A stretch of DNA of 64,000 nt, from positions 2,418,001-2,482,000 of the forward strand of contig NZ_CP054585.1 in the NCBI RefSeq assembly GCF_003721435.2. The letters run 5' to 3'. Position numbers and translations under genes: made by a program. Below are positions 36,201 through 44,847 of this stretch, one piece after another (the stretch's first letter is position 1; every line of letters begins with the position of its first letter). Under the pieces are notes generated by a model, which made no database searches, was not told the origin of the DNA, and worked only from the letters and a program-made list of their open reading frames with translations. The stretch comes from Halorubrum sp. CBA1229. GTDB taxonomy: Archaea; Halobacteriota; Halobacteria; Halobacteriales; Haloferacaceae.

Positions 36201-37250
36201 TTACTCCACGCGCTCGCGGGCCGCGGCGATCAGCATCGGCAGCATCACGGTCGCGTCGCCGTAGACGGAGGCGTTGCGCGCGTCCTTCTCCAGTTTCCCC
36301 CACGAGCGGGCCTCCTCTAAGGTCGCGCCGGAGAGCCCGCCGGTCGCCTCCGGGTCCATCGTGATCTGGACCGCGTAGTCGTACGCCCGGGGGGTGACGA
36401 GCATCGTCTGCAGGGTGAAGTTCTTCGGGACGCCGCCGCCGACGAGCAGGCAGCCGGCGTCGTCGGCCTCGAACGCGAGGTCGGTCAGTTCGGTCATGTC
36501 GTCGAGGGCGTCGAGCGTGAAGTCGGCCGTCTGCGCGTACATCCACGCCTGCAGTCCGAGCACGGAGTCCTGCACCGCGGGGCAGTAGACGGGGACGTCG
36601 CAGTCGTAGGCCGCGGCGGCGACGCCGGGGTCCTCGCTCACGTCGTCGCGCTCGTTGACCGCGGCGTTCGCGCGGCCGAGCTCGCGGGTGAGGTCGGCGA
36701 TGGAGACGGGAGCGTCTCCCTCCAGCTCGGGGAACACCTCCTCGCGGAGGTGCCCCTCGAACGCGGCGAAATGCTCCTGCGGGAGGTAGACGTTGTATAT
36801 CCGGTCGACGCCCTCGTCGCGGAGCCCCTCGTCGTGCTCGCGGAGGCTCTTCTCCGGGTCGTGAGTCCGCCCGTGGTGGTGTTTCCCGCCGATCGCCTCG
36901 ATCGCGTCGTGCGTGAGGTTCGCGCCCGTGGTCACGAGGGCGTCGACGTAGCCGTCGCGGATCAGATCGGAGACGATCCGGCGCATCCCGGCGGGGACCA
37001 TCGCGCCCGCGAGCGAGAGGAAGACGGTGCAGTCCTCGTTCGCGAACATCTCCGCGAGCACGTCGCCCGCCTCGTTGACCGACGCCGCGCCGATGCCGGC
37101 GTCGCCGTACCCCTCGACGAGCTGGCCGACGGTCATGTCGGCCGTCGCGCGCGTGTGCCCGACCGGGTCCTCGTGGAACTCCTCGCGGTGCGGGCCGTCG
37201 TCGTGGTGTCCCTCCCCGTGCTCTCCGTCGTGTTCGTCGCCGTCGCTCAT
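36201..37250 (-). CDS. dys: Deoxyhypusine synthase
   Basis: The 349-residue enzyme modifies a lysine of aIF5A using NAD and a polyamine. In haloarchaea the donor is thought to be agmatine rather than spermidine. A His/Asp-rich N-tail (HDGEHGEGHHDDGPH) precedes the conserved core: LAGAMVPAGMRRI, VTTGANLTHD, CPAVQDSVLG, and GATLEEARSWGKL near the C-terminus, the region with the catalytic Lys. The start at MSDGDEHDG (37250) is the first ATG. Confidence 0.94.
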   Translation of the reverse strand: MSDGDEHDGEHGEGHHDDGPHREEFHEDPVGHTRATADMTVGQLVEGYGDAGIGAASVNEAGDVLAEMFANEDCTVFLSLAGAMVPAGMRRIVSDLIRDGYVDALVTTGANLTHDAIEAIGGKHHHGRTHDPEKSLREHDEGLRDEGVDRIYNVYLPQEHFAAFEGHLREEVFPELEGDAPVSIADLTRELGRANAAVNERDDVSEDPGVAAAAYDCDVPVYCPAVQDSVLGLQAWMYAQTADFTLDALDDMTELTDLAFEADDAGCLLVGGGVPKNFTLQTMLVTPRAYDYAVQITMDPEATGGLSGATLEEARSWGKLEKDARNASVYGDATVMLPMLIAAARERVE

Positions 37251-37289
37251 GTCGAGTGATGCGGCGGGCGACCGTTTGAAACGACCGAT

Positions 37290-37574
37290 CTACCGGCCGC
37301 CCGATCCCCCGCTCACCGGCGGGAACAGCGCCAGCTCGTCGCCCGACTCCAGGGTCGTCTCCATCCCCTCGTCGTCGCGGACGCTCCGACCGTTCCGGAG
37401 GACGTTGATGTGGTCGGCCACCTCACCGTCTTCGAGCACGCGCTCCCGGAGGTCGGGGTGCGCGTCGAGCAGGGCGTCGAGCGCGTCGCCGACCGTGTCG
37501 CCCGGCGACGCCTCCACCTCGACGGCGCGGCCGCCGGCGATCTCCGCGAGGTCCGCGAACAGCTTCCACTCCAT
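37290..37574 (-). CDS. SAMP1/MoaD-like ubiquitin-fold protein with masked C-terminus
   Basis: The 94-residue beta-grasp protein from MEWKLFADLAEIAGG resembles Haloferax SAMP1, a small archaeal modifier whose C-terminal diglycine is activated by an E1-like enzyme and joined to lysines. It keeps DHINVLRNGR and ELALFPPVSGG. After this diglycine four more residues follow, SGGR, so the chain does not end in Gly-Gly. It would need trimming for conjugation or sulfur transfer. The codons GGG GGA TCG GGC GGC CGG TAG read clearly. Confidence 0.88.
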   Translation of the reverse strand: MEWKLFADLAEIAGGRAVEVEASPGDTVGDALDALLDAHPDLRERVLEDGEVADHINVLRNGRSVRDDEGMETTLESGDELALFPPVSGGSGGR

Positions 37575-37596
37575 ACGTGAACCCCGCACGGCCGCC

Positions 37597-38952
37597 TCAA
37601 GAGCGTTGCGTCCCCTCGTCCGATTCGGTGCCGGCGCCGGCCTCCGATTCGTCGCCCGATCCGGTGCCGGAGTCGACTTCCGCGTCCGTCGGCGCGGCGA
37701 CAGCCGGCTCCGCCCGCTCCCCGCCGGCGTCGGCCTCGAACCGACGGAGCGCGTCGGGCCGTCCAACGAGGTACACCAGGTCGCCGGGGTCGAAGGCGTA
37801 CGATCGCGGCGGGATCGGCTGTACCGACCCGTCCTCGGGCCGGACGGCCGCGACGACGACCGCCACGTCGCCGACCGTGCTCCCCTCCAAAGCGCTGCCG
37901 GCGCCGACCGTGATCGCCGCCATCGTCTCGTCGGCGGTGCGGAGCAGCGAGGCGAACTCCCGGTCGGCTTGCGGCTCCGACGGGAGCGTCACGATCCGGT
38001 ACGACTCCTCCTCGGCGAGTCGCTCCGCGTCCGACTCGTCGAGCGCGACGGTCGCCGCGTCGCCGGCGACGCCCCGGAGCTCGCCGCTGGCGACGCGCTT
38101 CGGCTCGGGGTCAGTCCGCCACAGCTGGACCGCGTCGCCGGCGGTCGCGTTGTTCGGGGGGTCCGCGGCCACGGCGACCGCGGCCGACCCGGGTGCGAGC
38201 GTCGGGCCGAGCCCCGCCGCGCGGGAGCCGACCGCGAAGTAGTCGATCGCGCCGTCGTCGGTCACGTCGACGTCGACGTGGCCGACGCCGTGGTCGGTTT
38301 TTACCCGTGCGACGAGCCGCTCGCGGAGCTCCTCGCCGGAGAGCTTCCGCGCGAACAGCAGCGTCTTCCCGGCCATCTCCGCCTTCTTCTCGGGCGAGAC
38401 CGGGTCGTAGGTGTCCATGTCCCCGATCTCCTCGACCGGGGGGAGCGTGACGGCCGTGAACCGCCCGACCGCCCGGACGATACCGCTCAGCTCCCCCTCC
38501 AGCTGTCTGGCCCCCGAGAGCGCGAACACGTCGACCGCGAGCCGGTCGCCGACGTACCGGCCGCCCGGGGCGATGACCGCCGCGACGCCGAGCGAGACGA
38601 CGTTGAAGAAGACGCTCTGCGGCTCGAGCAGCGCCGGGCTCTCGCCGATCGCGATCGCGCCGAGCGAGGTCGTGTTGAGGTAGAGGGCGACGACGGAGAC
38701 ACCGAGCAGGACGGTGACCCCTTCTGGTATCTCGTCGCGGAAGTACCACCGGTACGTCAGCGCCGCCGCGCCCGCGACGAGGACGGAGAGGACCGCGAAC
38801 GTGGCGAGCGTGACCGCCGCCTGCCGGGGGCGCTCGAAGCCGACGTCGACGGGGGGTCCGACGGCGACCGGCGGTCCGATAGCGACGACGAGCCGCCAGA
38901 GGTTCCCGGCGTCCGCGGCGATTTCCGCGACCGCTCCCGCCGCCGCGGTCAT
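37597..38952 (-). CDS. Membrane protein with RCK/TrkA-C-type domains
   Basis: The 451-residue protein from MTAAAGAVAEIA (38952) has three N-terminal membrane segments (to about 150), then a soluble part with repeated RCK_C-like patterns, such as VGDVAVVVAAVRPEDGSVQPIPPRSYAFDPGDLVYLVGRPDALRRFE in the second. It ends in an acidic Gly/Glu tail. It overlaps its upstream paralogue by ATGA. RCK_C domains bind ligands controlling K+ channels, so a role in K+ or osmotic balance is likely; no pore loop of its own is visible. Confidence 0.82.
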   Translation of the reverse strand: MTAAAGAVAEIAADAGNLWRLVVAIGPPVAVGPPVDVGFERPRQAAVTLATFAVLSVLVAGAAALTYRWYFRDEIPEGVTVLLGVSVVALYLNTTSLGAIAIGESPALLEPQSVFFNVVSLGVAAVIAPGGRYVGDRLAVDVFALSGARQLEGELSGIVRAVGRFTAVTLPPVEEIGDMDTYDPVSPEKKAEMAGKTLLFARKLSGEELRERLVARVKTDHGVGHVDVDVTDDGAIDYFAVGSRAAGLGPTLAPGSAAVAVAADPPNNATAGDAVQLWRTDPEPKRVASGELRGVAGDAATVALDESDAERLAEEESYRIVTLPSEPQADREFASLLRTADETMAAITVGAGSALEGSTVGDVAVVVAAVRPEDGSVQPIPPRSYAFDPGDLVYLVGRPDALRRFEADAGGERAEPAVAAPTDAEVDSGTGSGDESEAGAGTESDEGTQRS

Positions 38953-40256
38953 CGCGCGGCCTCCGTGAACCGGTCGAGCGCGTCGCGTCCCCCGACGACG
39001 AACAGCTCGTCTCCGGCGGACAGGAGCTGCGACCCGCTCGGGGCGATCGTCCACTCGTCGTGGCGCGCCGCGAGGACGGCGACGTCGTACGTCTCGCGGA
39101 CGCTCACCTCGCCGATGGTGTGGCCGTCGAGGGGGCCGCCGGGGACGACCGACACCTTGCGGAACCGCTTCCCGGCGCGGCGAAGCAGCGTCGTCAGCTC
39201 GTACTCCCGGCGCGTGCCGCGGGAGAGGACGAGGACGCGCCCCCGCCCGGCGCCCAGGAGCGCCGTCGCCTCCGACCGGTCGACGGCGACAGTCACCCGC
39301 CCTTCCCCGCCGGTCGTCGTGGGCGCGCTCGACGCCGGCGGGGTCGGCGGAGCGTCCGCGGACGCCTCACCGCCGTCGGTCCTGGCGTCGCCGTCCCCGC
39401 GCGGCTCGGCGTCGTTCCGTTCGGTCCCGGGGAGGTCGCCTTCAGGCTGTGCGCCACCGTCCGTCGGCTTCGCGGCACCCGGCTCCGGCTTCCCGCTCGT
39501 CCGGGCGGCCAGCACGGTCCCGTCCACGCTGAGACCTGACGCGAGCACGCGCACGACGTCGCCGCGGGCGACCCCGGTCGGAACGAGCGCCGGCACCGAC
39601 ACCGCGCGCTTCCCCTGGGGGACCCGCTTCGACAGCGCGCCGGTCGGCGGCGCCGCGGCCACCGTGGCGTTGGCGCGCTCGTCGATCCGCACGGCGACGT
39701 CCGCCAGGTCGAGCTCGGTCCGGAGCCGCTCCGCGAACCGGTCCTCCAGCTCGACGAGCGGGAGGTCGGCCGGGAACGTCCACTCGCCGTCGACGATCGC
39801 GCGGCGGGTCTCGGCCGGCAGCGGCGGGTACCCCTCCATGTCGTTCACCTCGCCGGCGACGTCGACGGTGACGCGACCCCGCCCGCCGACCAGCTCGACG
39901 ACGTCGGTCGAGAGCGTCCGGTCGCGGAGCTGCTTGAGCGAGAGCCGCTTCGGGACGGTGGCACCGAGCTTGTCGCCCTGAGCGTGCGCGTACAGCGAGA
40001 TCATCAGGATGACTACGATGGCCGTGAGGATCGCCGGCGCGCGCTCCGAGGACCGGATCGTCTGGTCGTTCAGCGCGAGCAGGCCGCCGTTGATCCCCGC
40101 GATCGCGAGCGCGAGGACGACGACCCCGAGTCCGGGAATCGTCACGCCGGTGACGTATTTAAATACGAAGCCGAGGACCCCGGAGACCAACGCGGGGAGG
40201 ATCCCGGTGATGATCCCGAGGTAGATCCCGAAGACGATCTCGACGGGCAGTGACAT
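38949..40256 (-). CDS. Membrane protein with RCK/TrkA-C-type domain (paralogue)
   Basis: The 435-residue protein from MSLPVEIVFGIYLG (40256) has three hydrophobic segments at residues 5-100, a soluble region and a C-terminal RCK_C-like domain (GHTIGEVSVRETYDVAVLAARHDEW...LLSAGDELFVVGGRDAL). A Pro/Asp/Gly-rich linker of about 80 residues (PEPGAAKPTDGG...) divides it. It is coupled by ATGA to the shorter gene and is divergent from the K+ channel gene across 185 bases. A role in K+ control is inferred. Confidence 0.82.
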   Translation of the reverse strand: MSLPVEIVFGIYLGIITGILPALVSGVLGFVFKYVTGVTIPGLGVVVLALAIAGINGGLLALNDQTIRSSERAPAILTAIVVILMISLYAHAQGDKLGATVPKRLSLKQLRDRTLSTDVVELVGGRGRVTVDVAGEVNDMEGYPPLPAETRRAIVDGEWTFPADLPLVELEDRFAERLRTELDLADVAVRIDERANATVAAAPPTGALSKRVPQGKRAVSVPALVPTGVARGDVVRVLASGLSVDGTVLAARTSGKPEPGAAKPTDGGAQPEGDLPGTERNDAEPRGDGDARTDGGEASADAPPTPPASSAPTTTGGEGRVTVAVDRSEATALLGAGRGRVLVLSRGTRREYELTTLLRRAGKRFRKVSVVPGGPLDGHTIGEVSVRETYDVAVLAARHDEWTIAPSGSQLLSAGDELFVVGGRDALDRFTEAAR

Positions 40257-40300
40257 ACGCCTCACACTCGGCGGCGCGGTTAAACCGCTGTCGGCGCGGG

Positions 40301-40345
40301 GGTCGCGTCGGTGCGGGTCGCGTCGGCGCGGATCGCGTCGGTGTC
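40301..40345. repeat. 15-base tandem repeat, three copies
   Basis: Three units at 40301, 40316 and 40331 share the pattern G(G/A)TCGCGTCGG(T/C)G. They sit in the divergent region between the RCK-protein operon and the K+ channel gene. Confidence 0.7.
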
Positions 40346-40354
40346 GCCGTCGAA

Positions 40355-40390
40355 GCTTCGTCGAATTCGTCGAATTCGTCGAATCCGTCG
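40355..40390. repeat. 9-base tandem repeat, four copies
   Basis: Units GCTTCGTCG, AATTCGTCG, AATTCGTCG and AATCCGTCG follow each other from 40355. The overlapping TTCGTCGAA steps are near-palindromic, so they may serve as an operator cluster for either divergent operon. Confidence 0.7.
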
Positions 40391-40441
40391 CCGCCGCTCC
40401 GCCCTCGCGGGGTTTAAGTCGGCCCTCGCTGACGGGTCGAT

Positions 40442-41641
40442 ATGGAGCTGACCCGCGAATGGGTGACCGTGCGGGCGTCGATCGCCCTGACGTTCGCGGT
40501 CGCGGTCCTGTCGATCCTCGCCGGCCTCGCCCAGATCGGCGGGCTCGGCGTCGACGGACCGCTCGCGTCCTCCGTCCCCGCGGTCGTGCGGCAGACGGTC
40601 GGCTTCACGGGGACGATCACCGGCTTCGCGATGCTCGGGAGCGGCTTCGCGCTGCGGACCGGCTACCGGATCGGCTGGTACTCCACCGCGATCCTGCTGC
40701 CGCTGACCGCGATACAAGGCCTGATGCAGGCGTCGGTGCTGTCGTTCCCGCTGGTGGCGCTGTCGGTCCTCTCGATGCCCGCGCTCGCCTACAACCGCGG
40801 ACGGTTCGACCGGGACTTCTCCCCGTCGCCGACCCAACTCGCGGCGGGCACCGCGCTCGTGACCGCCATCTCGTACGGCACGGTCGGGACGTACGCGCTC
40901 CGCGACCAGTTCAACGGGGTAGAGACGATCGTCGACGCCTTCTACTTCACCGTCGTCACCGCCTCCACGGTCGGCTACGGGGACGTGACCCCGCAGGCCG
41001 GCGCATCGGCCGACATCGCTCAGCTGTTCGTGCTCTCCTCGCTCGTGATGAACGTTGCCGCCTTCGCGGTGGCGCTCGGGGTCCTCCTCACGCCCGCCAT
41101 CGAGGCGCAGCTCTCCAAGGCGCTCGGGAAAATGACTGACAGACAGATCGACCTCCTCGACGACCACGTCCTCGTGCTCGGCTACGGGGACCTGACGGAA
41201 CCGATACTCGAAGAGCTCGCCGCCCGCGACGGCGTCGAGTACGCGGTCGTGACGCCCGACGAGACGGCCGCCCGGCGGCTCGCCGACCGCGACGTCCCGG
41301 TGTACACCGCGGACCCCAGCGACGTCGAGCCGCTCGAACGGGTGAACCTCGCCGGCGCCCGCGCGGTCGTCGCCGCGACCGAGGACGACGCGCGCGACGC
41401 GCTCGCCATCCTCACCGCCCGCCAGCTCAACCCGGACGTGCGGATCGTCGCGGCGGTGACGCAGCGGGAGAACATCGACAAGCTCCGGCGGGCCGGCGCC
41501 GACCAGGTGATCTCGCCCGCGACGCTCGGCGGACACATCATCGTCGACTGCGCGTTCGGCGCGGACAGCGGCGACGCGACGACGGACCTCCTCGGCGACG
41601 TGATCGACGACGTGGAAGACGTCGACGACACGAGCGACTGA
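40442..41641 (+). CDS. K+ channel with RCK-N (TrkA-N) domain
   Basis: The 399-residue channel has an N-terminal block of several hydrophobic segments, then the pore: FYFTVVTASTVGYGDVTPQ, with the K+ selectivity filter TVGYGD, and an inner helix with VMNVAAFAVALGVLLTPA. The C-terminal RCK-N domain begins HVLVLGYGDLTEPILEEL, an NAD-binding Rossmann motif (the first glycine position is kept). More helices than a simple 2-TM channel are predicted. It is divergent from the two RCK-type membrane proteins. Confidence 0.92.
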   Translation: MELTREWVTVRASIALTFAVAVLSILAGLAQIGGLGVDGPLASSVPAVVRQTVGFTGTITGFAMLGSGFALRTGYRIGWYSTAILLPLTAIQGLMQASVLSFPLVALSVLSMPALAYNRGRFDRDFSPSPTQLAAGTALVTAISYGTVGTYALRDQFNGVETIVDAFYFTVVTASTVGYGDVTPQAGASADIAQLFVLSSLVMNVAAFAVALGVLLTPAIEAQLSKALGKMTDRQIDLLDDHVLVLGYGDLTEPILEELAARDGVEYAVVTPDETAARRLADRDVPVYTADPSDVEPLERVNLAGARAVVAATEDDARDALAILTARQLNPDVRIVAAVTQRENIDKLRRAGADQVISPATLGGHIIVDCAFGADSGDATTDLLGDVIDDVEDVDDTSD

Positions 41642-41678
41642 CCGTCCGAGCGACTGACCGTCCGAGCGACTGACCGCC
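41631..41678. repeat. 16-base tandem repeat at the end of the K+ channel gene
   Basis: CGAGCGACTGACCGTC occurs at 41631-41646 and 41647-41662, and again with one change at 41663-41678. The channel stop codon lies in the first unit, so the gene end has been copied into the spacer. Confidence 0.8.
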
Positions 41679-41775
41679 CGACCGCCCGAGAGACCGAATC
41701 GAGTACCCCTCGCTTCGGCGGCGTCTCGGACCCCGTCGCCGTCGCAGCATCACCGGTCCCGTCGCCGCCGCTGCG

Positions 41776-42411
41776 TCACCGACTCTGCCGGCCCTTCGTC
41801 TGTCGGTAGTCCCGGCTCAACACGTTCTCCCGCATGTGCTCGCGGAAGGCGTCGGCCTCTGCGTCGGTCATCTCGGTGGGCTCTTTCATCGGGACCAGCT
41901 CGAACCCGCGCCCGCGGATCGTCGTCGCGTGTTCGGCGTCGACGTCGAAGGAGTCGGGCCGCCGCGTCGTGTACTCCACCGCGAGCTCGCGGAGGGGACG
42001 TTCCCCGACGGGGACGATAATCTGCGGGTTGATCATCCGGATCTCCGCGTTGAGGAACGGCTCGCAGGTGTCGACCTCGCGGTCGGTCGGCTCGCGGTCC
42101 GGGTGTCGACAGCGCGTCAGGCTCGTGAAGAAGACGTTCTGGACGTCCGGCTCCGCCGCGTCGGGCGGGGACCGGACGAACCCGAGGTCGGCGAAGATCG
42201 ACTGGACCCGCTCGCCCCCGTCCGCCCCGGTGAAGGGCACGCCGTTCGCCTCGGCGGCCGCCGTCGGCCGGGTCCCGACGACGAGGAACTCGGCGCCCAC
42301 GTCGCCGTAGCCGTGGACGACGCGCTCTCGCTCGCCGCACAGCTCGGGACAGTTCTCGCACGCCGTGTCCATCCCGAACGGGTTCCGGAACTCCTGTTGG
42401 TTCGCGTCCAC
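41776..42411 (-). CDS. Uracil-DNA-glycosylase-superfamily protein, divergent active site
   Basis: The 211-residue protein has four cysteines, in CENCPELC near the N-terminus and TRCRHP / DTCEP later, as in iron-sulfur family 4/5 UDGs. The scaffold matches (FLVVGTRPTAAAEANGVPF; NPQIIVPVGERPLREL), but the catalytic GEAPG motif reads GTRPT and the C-terminal HPS motif is not evident. It may be a UDG-like protein of altered specificity or one that has lost glycosylase activity. The start MDANQQEFRNPFG (42411) is normal for the haloarchaeal group. Confidence 0.82.
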   Translation of the reverse strand: MDANQQEFRNPFGMDTACENCPELCGERERVVHGYGDVGAEFLVVGTRPTAAAEANGVPFTGADGGERVQSIFADLGFVRSPPDAAEPDVQNVFFTSLTRCRHPDREPTDREVDTCEPFLNAEIRMINPQIIVPVGERPLRELAVEYTTRRPDSFDVDAEHATTIRGRGFELVPMKEPTEMTDAEADAFREHMRENVLSRDYRQTKGRQSR

Positions 42412-42495
42412 GGGCCTACTGGGATCCGCGAGCCCCTAAACGCTCCGCTGGCGGGGAGCAGGTCAGGCGCCGAGAACGACCTCGCTAGCGGGGAG

Positions 42496-42714
42496 TCAAT
42501 TCAGCACGTAGGTGTCGCCGTCGCAGTCGACCATCCCCTCGCGCTTGAGGGTCTTCAGGATGCTGTACAGCGAGAGCTTCTTCATCCCGAGCGACTCGCC
42601 CATCTCCGAGACGGTGGCGTCGCCGTTCGTCGTCAGGTACAGGTACACGAGCTTCGCGCGCGGCGACTGCAGCTCCGGCGGCAGGGCCGGCGCCGCGGTG
42701 CGTGTCTCTATCAT
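42496..42714 (-). CDS. Small winged-helix regulator (72 residues)
   Basis: From the ATG of MIETRTAAPALPPEL (42714), a single helix-turn-helix covers the protein: SPRAKLVYLYLTTNGDATV, SEMGESLGMKKLSLYSILKTLKREGMV and the wing DCDGDTYVLN. It is of MarR/TrmB-like type without a ligand domain. A 9-base inverted repeat and TTTATC box lie directly upstream, so autoregulation is likely. It is not in an operon. Confidence 0.82.
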   Translation of the reverse strand: MIETRTAAPALPPELQSPRAKLVYLYLTTNGDATVSEMGESLGMKKLSLYSILKTLKREGMVDCDGDTYVLN

Positions 42715-42732
42715 CTTATTCGAAGCCAAGAC

Positions 42733-42770
42733 TTCGACGATGATAAATCCCCCATTCAACGATCGTCGAA
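42733..42770. promoter_or_regulatory. 9-base inverted repeat around the HTH gene promoter
   Basis: TTCGACGAT (42733-42741) and ATCGTCGAA (42762-42770) are exact inverted repeats flanking a TTTATC core-promoter-like sequence, ending 19 bases before the start codon of the 72-residue HTH protein. A candidate operator. Confidence 0.6.
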
Positions 42771-42965
42771 ATACTCCAGAACGGCCCGGAACCGGCATCT
42801 CTCGCGCCAACAGCGTCGAACCGGAACGGCAGAACTCCGCGACTGAACGGAGGCGACGGCAGAACGGCGGGACCTTTCGACCGATGACGGATAGGAAACC
42901 GTGAACGATCCGGAACGATCCTGACGGAGCGGTCGCGTCGGGGCGAGGCGGTCGCCCCCGGCGCC

Positions 42966-44795
42966 TCAGTACGAGCGGCTCTTCGGCTCGTACGTCTTGT
43001 TCTCGCCCTCGAGGATCGTCGGCTTATACCAGAGCTCTGGCTCGCCGTCGTTCCACGAGACGAGCGTGTGTTTGAGCCACTCGTCGTCCTTCCGTTCTTG
43101 GTGTTCCTTCCGCCAGTGGGCGCCGCGGAACTCCTTGCGCGCGAGCGCGCCCATCGTGAGCGCCTCGGCGATGTCGAGGATGTTCCGCGTCTCCATCGTG
43201 TGGATCAGGTCGGTGTTGAACGTCCGGGACGGGTCGGAGACGGCGACGTCCTTGTACGCCTCGCGCGCCTCCCGGAGGTCGCCGAGCGTCTCCTCGAGCC
43301 GGCCCTCCTCGCGGAACACGTTGACGTTGTCTGTCATCGTCTCTTGGACCTGTGACCGGATCTCCGCGTGGTTGCGCCCCTTTCGCGCGAGGAGCTCGTC
43401 GACGCGGTCCTTGGCGCGGTCGACCTCCGCTTCGAGCACGCTCTCGCCGTCCGTCGCCACCGCGCCGCCGTCGGCCGCGGCCGGGTCCCGCCCGCCCGTG
43501 TCGCCGACCTCGACCTCGAACTCGTAGTCCGCGGCCTCCCACTCGCCGTCCTTGCCGGTCGTGATCTCGGCCTCGCCCATGTCCTCACCGGCCGCGTGGC
43601 GACCGGCGCGCTTGCCGAAGACGATGAGCTCGGGGAGGGCGTTGCCGCCGAGGCGGTTCGCGCCGTGGACCGACGCGCAGGCGCACTCGCCGGCGGCGTA
43701 CAGTCCGCCGATGACGGTCTCGCCGAACTCGTTCGTCTCGATGCCGCCCATCGCGTAGTGCTGGCCCGGCTTGACCGGCATCGGCTCCGTGAGCCCGTCG
43801 GCGCCCTCGAAGTCCTCCGCGAGGTGGAGGATGTTCTCCAGCCGGTCGAGGATGCGCTCCTCGCCTAAATGCCGCATGTCGAGGTGGACGTACTCGTCCT
43901 CGATGCCGCGTCCCTCGTTGACCTCCGTCAGCTCGGCGCGGGAGACGACGTCGCGGGAGGCGAGCTCGCCGTCGTTGTTGGCGTAGCCGTGTTCGAACAT
44001 GAAGCGCTCGCCCTCGCTGTTGTAGAGGATGCCCCCCTCACCGCGGACGCCCTCGGAGATCAGGACGCCCGTCGACGGCAGCGTCGTCGGGTGGAACTGG
44101 ATGAACTCCATGTCCTCCATCGGGACGCCAGCGCGGTACGCCATCGCGACGCCGTCGCCGGTGTTCGCGACCGCGTTCGTGGTGTGGTCGAACACCTGCC
44201 CCATCCCGCCGGTCGCGAGGATGACGCCGTTGTCGGCGCGGAAGCCGCTGACCTCGCCGCTCTGGATGTCGTAGGCGACGACGCCGTGGCAGGTGCGGTC
44301 GGCCGGGTCCTCCTCGTCGGTGACGGCCAGGTCCATCACGTGCCACTCGTCGTACACCGTGACGCCGCGTTTGACCACCTGCTCGTACATCGTGTGGAGC
44401 ATCTGGTGACCGGTCTCGGCGCCGGCGTACGTCGTCCGGGGGAAGGAGAGCCCGCCGAACGGCCGCTGGGAGACGCGGCCGTCCTCCTCGCGGGAGAACG
44501 GCATTCCCCAGTGTTCGAGCTGGATGACCTCCTCCGGGCTCTCCTGACAGAGGGCCTCGACCGCCGGCGCGTCGCCGAGGTAGTCCGACCCCTTCATGGT
44601 GTCGTACGCGTGGTCCTGCCAGGAGTCGGCGTCGCGCAGCGCCGCGTTGATGCCGCCCTCGGCCGCGCCCGTGTGCGAGCGGACCGGGTGCAGTTTCGAG
44701 ACGATGGCCACGTCGGCCCCGGCTTCCTGTGCCGCGATCGCCGCCCGGAGTCCGGCCCCCCCGGCGCCGACAACGATGACGTCGTGTTCGTGCAT
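42966..44795 (-). CDS. sdhA: Succinate dehydrogenase flavoprotein subunit
   Basis: The 609-residue subunit oxidises succinate to fumarate with covalent FAD. It has the FAD-binding GAGGAGLRAAIAA, SHTGAAEGGINAAL with the flavin-linked His region, QFHPTTLPSTG and RHLGEERI. The C-terminal helical domain (RNILDIAEALTMGAL) is intact. It is the last gene of an sdhCDBA operon, 52 bases after sdhB. Confidence 0.97.
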   Translation of the reverse strand: MHEHDVIVVGAGGAGLRAAIAAQEAGADVAIVSKLHPVRSHTGAAEGGINAALRDADSWQDHAYDTMKGSDYLGDAPAVEALCQESPEEVIQLEHWGMPFSREEDGRVSQRPFGGLSFPRTTYAGAETGHQMLHTMYEQVVKRGVTVYDEWHVMDLAVTDEEDPADRTCHGVVAYDIQSGEVSGFRADNGVILATGGMGQVFDHTTNAVANTGDGVAMAYRAGVPMEDMEFIQFHPTTLPSTGVLISEGVRGEGGILYNSEGERFMFEHGYANNDGELASRDVVSRAELTEVNEGRGIEDEYVHLDMRHLGEERILDRLENILHLAEDFEGADGLTEPMPVKPGQHYAMGGIETNEFGETVIGGLYAAGECACASVHGANRLGGNALPELIVFGKRAGRHAAGEDMGEAEITTGKDGEWEAADYEFEVEVGDTGGRDPAAADGGAVATDGESVLEAEVDRAKDRVDELLARKGRNHAEIRSQVQETMTDNVNVFREEGRLEETLGDLREAREAYKDVAVSDPSRTFNTDLIHTMETRNILDIAEALTMGALARKEFRGAHWRKEHQERKDDEWLKHTLVSWNDGEPELWYKPTILEGENKTYEPKSRSY

Positions 44796-44847
44796 TGTGA
44801 TATGGTGTTTCGTTGGTTCCGAATGCCCTTGAGCGTGTCTCCCGCCG

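Noticed and set aside
37027-39981. A 984-codon plus-strand frame
   Set aside because: Antisense to DHS, SAMP1-like and RCK-protein genes; Ser/Arg-rich low-complexity translation.
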